A stretch of 6,909 nt of DNA from positions 1-6,909 of the forward strand of contig JAJCYK010000632.1 in the NCBI GenBank assembly GCA_029262935.1, in the 5' to 3' direction. Below are positions 1-5,329 of the stretch, piece by piece. The translations under genes were made by a program, and so were the position numbers. This DNA is from Cytophagales bacterium (lineage in GTDB: Bacteria > Bacteroidota > Bacteroidia > Cytophagales > Cyclobacteriaceae). Below the pieces are notes generated by a model that saw nothing but the letters and a program-made list of their open reading frames with translations, did no database searches and was not told the origin of the DNA. The first letter of the stretch is position 1, and every line of letters starts with the position of its first letter.

Positions 1-71
1 GAAGCTTGAATATACGAATTTAACAAGTTTTCGACATAGTGAGCCACCCGATTATTATTTGGGATGAGTGC

Positions 72-91
72 TCTTGCAATCGATTGCAAGA
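72..91. promoter_or_regulatory. Perfect 20-bp palindrome, candidate LacI-family operator
   Basis: Positions 72-91 equal their own reverse complement with no mismatch; the core is TTGCAATCGATTGCAA. Symmetry breaks at the next pair outward (C71/T92). A central CG flanked by AAT/ATT and outer TGC/GCA matches the general layout of LacI/GalR-family operators such as PurR and CcpA sites, which centre on a CG step between A-rich and T-rich halves. It has no adjacent T-run, so it is not a terminator. It lies 289 bases before the transporter start, which is far for a simple promoter block. It could therefore act at a distal promoter near 100-130, act as an activating site, or control a divergent gene to the left of the window. 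No regulator gene is present to confirm the pairing. Confidence 0.5.
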
Positions 92-200
92 TTGGTATTC
101 GTAAGAAATTATTGGATGTTATTTTGTGAAATCTCCTATAAACTACTTATTTTCAACTAGAAACGCAGTTATACTTCCATATAGATTAATTATCCGCTTG

Positions 201-233
201 CATTGGTCCTTTAATAAATAGTGGAGGCCAATG
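201..233. repeat. Imperfect inverted repeat in the leader
   Basis: The left arm CATTGG-T-CCT (201-210) pairs with the right arm AGG-CCAATG (225-233), giving 6 plus 3 base pairs with T207 bulged and a 14-base AT-rich loop. No T-run follows on either strand, so it does not look like an intrinsic terminator. It may be a structured element in the mRNA leader or a protein-binding site; both readings are speculative. Confidence 0.35.
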
Positions 234-373
234 AGGAAAGTTGGAAATATTTGTCGTTATTTATGTGTACCGTATACGAAAATACTCGAATAAGCGAATT
301 TTAAACACTTGATAATTAATACTTTAAATAAAAACTAATTAGAATTATCCATAAATAATAATCAACTAAACCA

Positions 374-379
374 ATGTAA
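374..379 (+). other. AUG-UAA start-stop pair just upstream of the transporter start
   Basis: ATG at 374 is followed directly by TAA, and the transporter ATG begins at 381 after a single A. The pair is in a different frame from the gene. It may be chance in AT-rich sequence. Alternatively, ribosomes that initiate here and stop at once could reinitiate on, or compete with, the real start. No Shine-Dalgarno sequence is seen before either ATG. Confidence 0.3.
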
Positions 380-380
380 A

Positions 381-3300
381 ATGAACAAACATTTACTATT
401 GTTCCTATTTATGTGTATGTGGAGCATAGGTTCCTACGCACAGACACGGGTTGCAGGTAAGGTGATTGATGATCAGGGAGAGTCGCTTCCTGGCGTCAAC
501 ATTGTCGTAGCCGGAACCCAACAAGGTACGGTCACTGATGGAGATGGCAATTATAGCATGGCTGCTCCCAGTGATGGTACTCTAGTATTTTCGTTTATAG
601 GTTATCTGGATCAAAGGGTAGTGGTGGGCAACCAATCCACTATTAACGTAACCTTGGAAGCGGACATCCAACAACTACAAGAAGTAGTGGTTAGTGCGCT
701 GGGTATTGAACGAGAGACAAAAGCCCTACAATCTTCGGTCACCCAAGTGGATGGTGAAAACTTCACTATGGCTCGAGAGAACAGTGTAATTAATTCATTA
801 GCTGGCCGGGTGGCTGGAGTGAACGTTTCCAAAGTAGGTTCCGGACCAGCAGGTTCTACTCGTGTAGTAATTCGTGGCGCTAAAACCTTAGGCTCAAACA
901 CCAATCAACCTTTATATGTGGTGGATGGTGTGCCTATGACCAATAATAACGCCGGCCAAGCGGGCTTATGGGGCGGTGCAGATCAAGGCGACGGAATGAG
1001 TAGTATTAATCCGGACGATATCGAATCAACCACGATATTAAAAGGTGCAGGTGCTGCCGCATTGTATGGCTCACGAGCGGCAAATGGGGTTATTCTCATA
1101 ACCACAAAAAAGGGTGGTGCGCGCAAAGGAATTGGCGTTGAATTCAATTCAAATTACGTTTTTGAGCAGATCAACGACCTTAGAGATTTCCAAACTTCAC
1201 ATGGCAGTGGCGCCTTAGTGGGAGCTACCCTAGAGGAAAGAGTTGCTACCAAAGCGACCAACCCCAATGACCCTGCAGATTTAACCAACGCTTTTAGCGG
1301 TTGGGGACGTCAAGCTTGGGGCCCTCGATTCGATGGAAGCGATGTTTTACATTGGGATGGCGTGGTGAGAGACTATAGTTATCAAGGTGACCAGTGGGAC
1401 AGATTTTTCGAAACTGGCTATACTGCCACCAATAGTTTAGCTTTCAGTGGTGGTAATGAGTTACAAAACTTCCGGTTTTCTGTAGCCGATTTACGCAGTG
1501 AGTCTGTACTTCCGAATTCGGGATTCGATCGATTTAACGCTTCCTTATCTACAGATTCAAAATTTGGCAAGAAGGTCACACTTTCAGCCAGTATTTTGTA
1601 TTCTCATGAGGAGGCAAAAAACCGACCAAGAGTTTCTGACTCTCCAGGGAATGGTGTTTTAAGTATGTACTACATTCCTGGTGACATGAACATTACTGAT
1701 TACATAGGAGACCCCAACAAACCTGGTGCAGTTCCCAGTGAGCAGCAGCAAATCGATCAAGGGATCACGATCATTGATGGTAAATCTCCGGGAGAGGAGT
1801 TCCAACAGTCCACTAACTTATGGGGCCAGAATCCTTATTGGGCTACCTCACAGTTTCAAAATTCTGACGATAGAGATCGTATCATCAGTAATGCGCGTCT
1901 GCGTTATGATATTACGGATTTCTTGTTTGTTCAAGCTCGTGCAGGTATTGACTGGTCTACTTTAAGAAACACCACACTTACCCCTCAAGGGACCGGTTAT
2001 CAAAGAGGAGGATCTATGCGTGAAAGGGAAACCAGAGTAAGAGAAGTAAACCTGGAATACCTCGTTGGATTTAACAAGACCTTTGATAAAATAGGTGTGA
2101 ATGCATTTGTGGGAGGAAATCGGATGCGCGCAGAATGGGAACAAATCGATGCCAATGGTAACGGTTTTAACGTGCCTTTCTTTGCGGCCATAAATAACGC
2201 CCAGCAGAGAAACTTTGGGTTTGGATTTTCCCAAAGTGGTATCAATTCCATATTTGCCTCTGGGGAAGTTTCCTGGAATGGATTCTTGTTTGTAACAGGA
2301 ACCTGGAGAAGGGATTGGTTTTCACAATTGAATCCTGACAACAACAGTATTGACTATCCCTCTGTAGGGGCAAGTTTCGTCTTTTCTGATGCCATTGGAA
2401 ACTTACCGAAATTTCTCAGTTTTGGAAAAATTCGAGCTTCCTATGCAGAAGTGGGCAATGCAAATTCCGTTAATGCGTTTGGTACCAGACTTACTTACTC
2501 TTTGCGAAATCCGCACTTAGGACGGCCACTGGCTACATTTTCGTCAGCCAATAGCAACAACGGTAATTTACCAAATGCTAATTTGGTGCCGTTTACTTCC
2601 CGAGAGCTCGAGTTTGGGTTTGACGTCAGATTTTTCGACAACAGACTTGGCGTGGATTTCACCTATTATGACCAGAAAACTACTGATGATATTCTTAATG
2701 CAGGGATATCCAGGGCCTCCGGTTTTGGAAGCACATCGGTTAATCTGGGAGAAATTACCAATAAAGGAATTGAGCTGTTACTTTATGGAACACCGTTACA
2801 GGGAGATCTTACTTGGAATGTTTCTTTAAACTTTGCTAAGAATGATAACGAAGTAGTCTCTTTAATTGAGGGACAAGATCGGTTGTTCGTGGAGGAACCC
2901 CGAACCAGAACAGCTCAAGTATTTCATGTAGTAGGACAACCCTACGGTGAGATCCTGGGTTTGACACAAAAAAGATCGCCAAGCGGAGAATTGGTTTTTG
3001 ATGAAAATGGCACGCCCATTACGGACAACGAATTCAGGCGTATTGGTAATGGTGTGGCAGACTTCACAGGAGGTATAAACAATGATTTGAGCTGGAGGAA
3101 TTTCAACCTTGGTGTCCTTATAGACTTCAAATCGGGCGGAGATATTTACTCTGGAACAAACGTGCGAATGACCCAGGCGGGCTTCACTGAACAAACCCTT
3201 TTAGGAAGAGAAGGAGAAGCACCATTGGTGGTAACAGGAGTAATTGAAACAGCACCTGATGTGTTCGAGCCATTTAATAAGACGCTGACACCTGGAGAGG

Positions 3301-3599
3301 CGCAAAACTATTGGAATCAACTGGGTAATAGAGCGCAGGAGAATTTCATTTATGATGCCTCGTTTGTCAAGCTAAGACAAATAGTATTGGGTTATGCATT
3401 ACCCAGGGCATGGTTGGACAGAACACCACTGCAATCCTTGACACTGTCTTTTGTAGGGCGCAACTTGGCTATTATCCATAAGAACACGCCAAACATTGAT
3501 CCGGAGTCTGTTTATAGCAGTAGTAACGCCCAAGGATTGGATTACTTCGGTTTTCCTTCCACTCGGACCTATGGATTCAACTTAAGAGCTAAATTCTAG
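381..3599 (+). CDS. SusC/RagA-family TonB-linked outer membrane transporter
   Basis: This is the barrel of a SusCD importer, which moves a SusD-captured ligand across the outer membrane using TonB-ExbBD energy. Residues 1-20 are a signal peptide (short basic start, Leu/Phe-rich core, cleavage likely after SYA). Residues 23-95 are a carboxypeptidase-regulatory-like beta domain (VAGKVIDDQGESLPGVNI... GTVTDGDGNYS). A TonB-box-like stretch EVVVSALG follows at 101-108. The plug spans about 110-245 and carries the SusC/RagA signature (PLYVVDGVPM at 177-186, SINPDDIEST, then LKGAGAAALYGSRAANG and ILITTKKG). The rest forms the barrel and ends in the usual STRTYGFNLRAKF with a terminal Phe. There is no STN domain before the regulatory-like domain, so direct signalling through an anti-sigma partner is unlikely. 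At 1072 residues it is full length and unbroken. The ATG at 381 is chosen because it gives a proper signal peptide. It lies 6 bases before the SusD gene, in one operon. The ligand cannot be inferred. Confidence 0.96.
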   Translation: MNKHLLLFLFMCMWSIGSYAQTRVAGKVIDDQGESLPGVNIVVAGTQQGTVTDGDGNYSMAAPSDGTLVFSFIGYLDQRVVVGNQSTINVTLEADIQQLQEVVVSALGIERETKALQSSVTQVDGENFTMARENSVINSLAGRVAGVNVSKVGSGPAGSTRVVIRGAKTLGSNTNQPLYVVDGVPMTNNNAGQAGLWGGADQGDGMSSINPDDIESTTILKGAGAAALYGSRAANGVILITTKKGGARKGIGVEFNSNYVFEQINDLRDFQTSHGSGALVGATLEERVATKATNPNDPADLTNAFSGWGRQAWGPRFDGSDVLHWDGVVRDYSYQGDQWDRFFETGYTATNSLAFSGGNELQNFRFSVADLRSESVLPNSGFDRFNASLSTDSKFGKKVTLSASILYSHEEAKNRPRVSDSPGNGVLSMYYIPGDMNITDYIGDPNKPGAVPSEQQQIDQGITIIDGKSPGEEFQQSTNLWGQNPYWATSQFQNSDDRDRIISNARLRYDITDFLFVQARAGIDWSTLRNTTLTPQGTGYQRGGSMRERETRVREVNLEYLVGFNKTFDKIGVNAFVGGNRMRAEWEQIDANGNGFNVPFFAAINNAQQRNFGFGFSQSGINSIFASGEVSWNGFLFVTGTWRRDWFSQLNPDNNSIDYPSVGASFVFSDAIGNLPKFLSFGKIRASYAEVGNANSVNAFGTRLTYSLRNPHLGRPLATFSSANSNNGNLPNANLVPFTSRELEFGFDVRFFDNRLGVDFTYYDQKTTDDILNAGISRASGFGSTSVNLGEITNKGIELLLYGTPLQGDLTWNVSLNFAKNDNEVVSLIEGQDRLFVEEPRTRTAQVFHVVGQPYGEILGLTQKRSPSGELVFDENGTPITDNEFRRIGNGVADFTGGINNDLSWRNFNLGVLIDFKSGGDIYSGTNVRMTQAGFTEQTLLGREGEAPLVVTGVIETAPDVFEPFNKTLTPGEAQNYWNQLGNRAQENFIYDASFVKLRQIVLGYALPRAWLDRTPLQSLTLSFVGRNLAIIHKNTPNIDPESVYSSSNAQGLDYFGFPSTRTYGFNLRAKF

Positions 3600-3605
3600 A
3601 CCAAA

Positions 3606-5228
3606 ATGACTAAGAATATGAAGTTATTATATAAAATGCTTTGTGCGTTACTTACAGGTGGGCTGGTAATGGTCTCTTGTAATACCGACGATTTGCAGAA
3701 TCTGGATATTAACCCACAAGCAGTTACAGAAATAGATATGAACTTTCTGTTCACCGCCGCCCAGTTGGGTGCGGCGTCAGGAGGCTCAGCAGGCGACAAT
3801 CGATTCATTGACTGGAGAACCAACATCGGGATGTGTGGCTATGCCATTCAACACCTGGCAAATGGTGGACAGGGAGGAATTTTCCCCGGAGACCGCTACA
3901 CGCATAATGCGGAAACCGCGGCCGCTCCTTTCCAGTTTATGTATGGTGATCAGTTAAAGAACATTGCTGAAATCCTGAAACAAACCGGTACGGGAGGCTT
4001 TGCAGAAGGTCAAAATCAGAACATGAGACAAGCGTCTCGAATTCTGAGAGTATTTCTGTTTCACCGGTTGACTGACTATTACGGCAGGATCCCTTATTTC
4101 GAGGCTCTTAGTGCCACGGCGACTGAACCGGTGTTCTTTCCCTCATATGACAATCAATCCGCAATATATGCGGACTTGCTGAAGGAACTTAGCGAAGCAA
4201 CCGCGGCGTTAAACTCCTCCGCTCCTGACGAAGGCTTTAGTGATTCAGATTTGTATTACGGAGGCGATGTGGATAAGTGGAGGAAATGGGGTTATTCTTT
4301 AATGTTGCGATTAGCCATGCGAATTTCAAATGTGGATCAAGCTACGGCCGACTCATTTGTTAGCCAAGCCGTTTCTGGTGGTGTCTTTGCCAGCAATGAC
4401 GACAATACTTGGGTACAAATGGATATTGGTCCCAGTGAGTGGCAAAACCAAAATGGAATTTCCCGGGCGTTCTTTCCTGGTGATGGTGGACAGCCTTCTT
4501 ACTTGAGTAAAACTCTAGTGGACTGGTTAAAAGGAGATGATCAAAACTCAGTAGCAGATGATGATCCTCGACTAATGATTATTAGTGGTGGTATCGCGGA
4601 CTGGACGCCTACAGATTTTACACCAATTGATGTCAACCCTTTAAATCAAAAGGGTATGCCCAATGGTAAAGATCAAGCAGGTTTGGATGATTTTGAAGGG
4701 TTTGCCGTTGATGCAAGAGCTACCTACTCCAGGATTAATTTCCTTATGATGCAGGACGACGAGCCTTACCAGTTGATGAATTACGGCGAGGTTGAGTTAC
4801 TGTTGGCAGAAGCAGCAGAAAGAGGTATTGGTGGTGTTACCGGGGCGCAAGCGCACTATGAAGCTGGTGTTAAAGCTTCTATGCAGATGTATACTCCCTA
4901 TGATGCTTCTCTTACCGTTGATGACGCTGCAGTCACTGCTTATTTAGCTAACTATCCATATGGCGTAGCGAAACCTGCGTTGGAAATGGTTGGAGAGCAA
5001 TTGTGGATGAATAAGTTTTTGAACTGGTGGGAAGCGTGGTCAGATTGGAGGAGAACAGGATTTCCTCAGTTGACTGCAGTAGATTTCCCTGGGAACGAAA
5101 CCAATGGAACAATTCCTGTACGATTACGATATCCTACAGAGGAAATTGCAAATCCAAATTTCGATCCTACCAAAACTACTCCTGATGAGTACACCACCTT
5201 AGTTTGGTGGGCCGGTGGAACGGATTAA
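3606..5228 (+). CDS. SusD/RagB-family surface nutrient-binding lipoprotein
   Basis: This is the partner lipoprotein that sits as a lid on the SusC barrel and binds the ligand at the cell surface. The N-terminus is a lipoprotein signal: Lys residues, a hydrophobic core, then lipobox MVSC with the lipidated Cys at 25. The following NTDD places acidic residues a few positions after Cys, consistent with the surface-export signal known from Bacteroidota lipoproteins. Family landmarks are DKWRKWGYSLMLRLAMRIS at 222-241, the helix NYGEVELLLAEAAERG at 392-407, GEQLWMNKF then WWEAWSDWRRTGFP at 463-487, IPVRLRYPTEEIANPN at 503-518, and a C-terminal VWWAGG. The EAWSDWRRTG and RLRYP...E blocks fit the SusD-like groups PF12741/PF12771 rather than classical SusD. 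At 540 residues it is full length. ATG 3606 (6 bases after the SusC stop) and ATG 3621 (residue M5) both yield a valid signal peptide; neither has a Shine-Dalgarno site, so the start may be M5. Confidence 0.95.
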   Translation: MTKNMKLLYKMLCALLTGGLVMVSCNTDDLQNLDINPQAVTEIDMNFLFTAAQLGAASGGSAGDNRFIDWRTNIGMCGYAIQHLANGGQGGIFPGDRYTHNAETAAAPFQFMYGDQLKNIAEILKQTGTGGFAEGQNQNMRQASRILRVFLFHRLTDYYGRIPYFEALSATATEPVFFPSYDNQSAIYADLLKELSEATAALNSSAPDEGFSDSDLYYGGDVDKWRKWGYSLMLRLAMRISNVDQATADSFVSQAVSGGVFASNDDNTWVQMDIGPSEWQNQNGISRAFFPGDGGQPSYLSKTLVDWLKGDDQNSVADDDPRLMIISGGIADWTPTDFTPIDVNPLNQKGMPNGKDQAGLDDFEGFAVDARATYSRINFLMMQDDEPYQLMNYGEVELLLAEAAERGIGGVTGAQAHYEAGVKASMQMYTPYDASLTVDDAAVTAYLANYPYGVAKPALEMVGEQLWMNKFLNWWEAWSDWRRTGFPQLTAVDFPGNETNGTIPVRLRYPTEEIANPNFDPTKTTPDEYTTLVWWAGGTD

Positions 5229-5252
5229 CTTAAACAGTTTAGTAAGTAGAGT

Positions 5253-5292
5253 AGAAAAGGTCTTCTTTGTAGAGAAGGCCTTTTCTCTTTTT
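5253..5292 (+). terminator. Intrinsic terminator of the SusCD operon
   Basis: A 14-bp stem pairs 5253-5266 (AGAAAAGGTCTTCT) with 5273-5286 (AGAAGGCCTTTTCT) around a 6-base loop. It is continuous except for one G-U wobble (T5261 with G5278), and a T-run follows at 5288-5292. It lies 24 bases after the SusD stop. In the minus direction the wobble becomes a C-A mismatch and no T-run follows the stem, so the structure is tuned to plus-strand transcription. Confidence 0.85.
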
Positions 5293-5301
5293 AAGAAAAC
5301 C

Positions 5302-5329
5302 AGCGAACGATTCCTTTAGTTCGTTTTTT
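5302..5329 (+). terminator. Possible second weak terminator overlapping the end of the convergent gene
   Basis: CGAAC (5304-5308) pairs with GTTCG (5319-5323), extended by a G-U and an A-U pair (5303/5324 and 5302/5325), across a 10-base loop. Six T residues lie at 5324-5329. On the plus strand this could be a backup stop behind the stronger hairpin at 5253-5292. On the minus strand the same hairpin contains the stop codon (5316-5318) of the VCBS gene and is followed only by a weak, interrupted T-rich stretch. It is short and may be chance. Confidence 0.35.

Larger units (their letters stand above)
1..380. other. Non-coding AT-rich leader upstream of the SusCD operon
   Basis: No convincing gene lies here. 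The only ATG-started plus-strand frames that I followed are 20-21 codons long (64-129 and 231-293) and have no supporting features. The stretch grows more AT-rich towards the transporter gene, as is usual for Bacteroidota 5' leaders. It contains a perfect 20-bp palindrome (72-91), an imperfect inverted repeat (201-233), a short palindrome CGTATACG (271-278) and a start-stop codon pair (374-379). I searched for the Bacteroidota primary-sigma -7 element (TAnnTTTG) and found only one-mismatch versions at 119-126 (TTATTTTG) and 246-253 (AATATTTG). Neither has a well-spaced -33 TTG, so no promoter is called. A promoter near 119-126, just downstream of the palindrome, would give a leader of roughly 250 bases; this is inference. 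Confidence 0.6.

Noticed and set aside
119..126. TTATTTTG as a Bacteroidota -7 promoter element
   Set aside because: It has one mismatch to TAnnTTTG, and the nearest upstream TTG (92-94) leaves a 24-base gap, longer than usual. Possible, but not strong enough to call.
64..129. Plus-strand 21-codon frame (ATG at 64, TGA at 127)
   Set aside because: It is very short, has no ribosome-binding signal, and runs straight across the perfect palindrome, which explains the sequence better as a regulatory site.
271..278. Short palindrome CGTATACG
   Set aside because: Eight bases of symmetry are expected by chance in a leader of this size, and the flanks do not extend it.
231..293. Plus-strand 20-codon frame with GGAGG at 223-227
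   Set aside because: The purine run is only three bases from the ATG, and Bacteroidota seldom rely on Shine-Dalgarno sites. The ATG is part of an inverted-repeat arm, and the peptide shows no recognisable feature.
1962..2344. Overlapping minus-strand open frames inside the SusC gene
   Set aside because: They are antisense shadows of a well-supported coding gene and show no domain, signal peptide or ribosome-binding site. The same applies to the frames at 611-904, 2862-3194 and 3596-3826.
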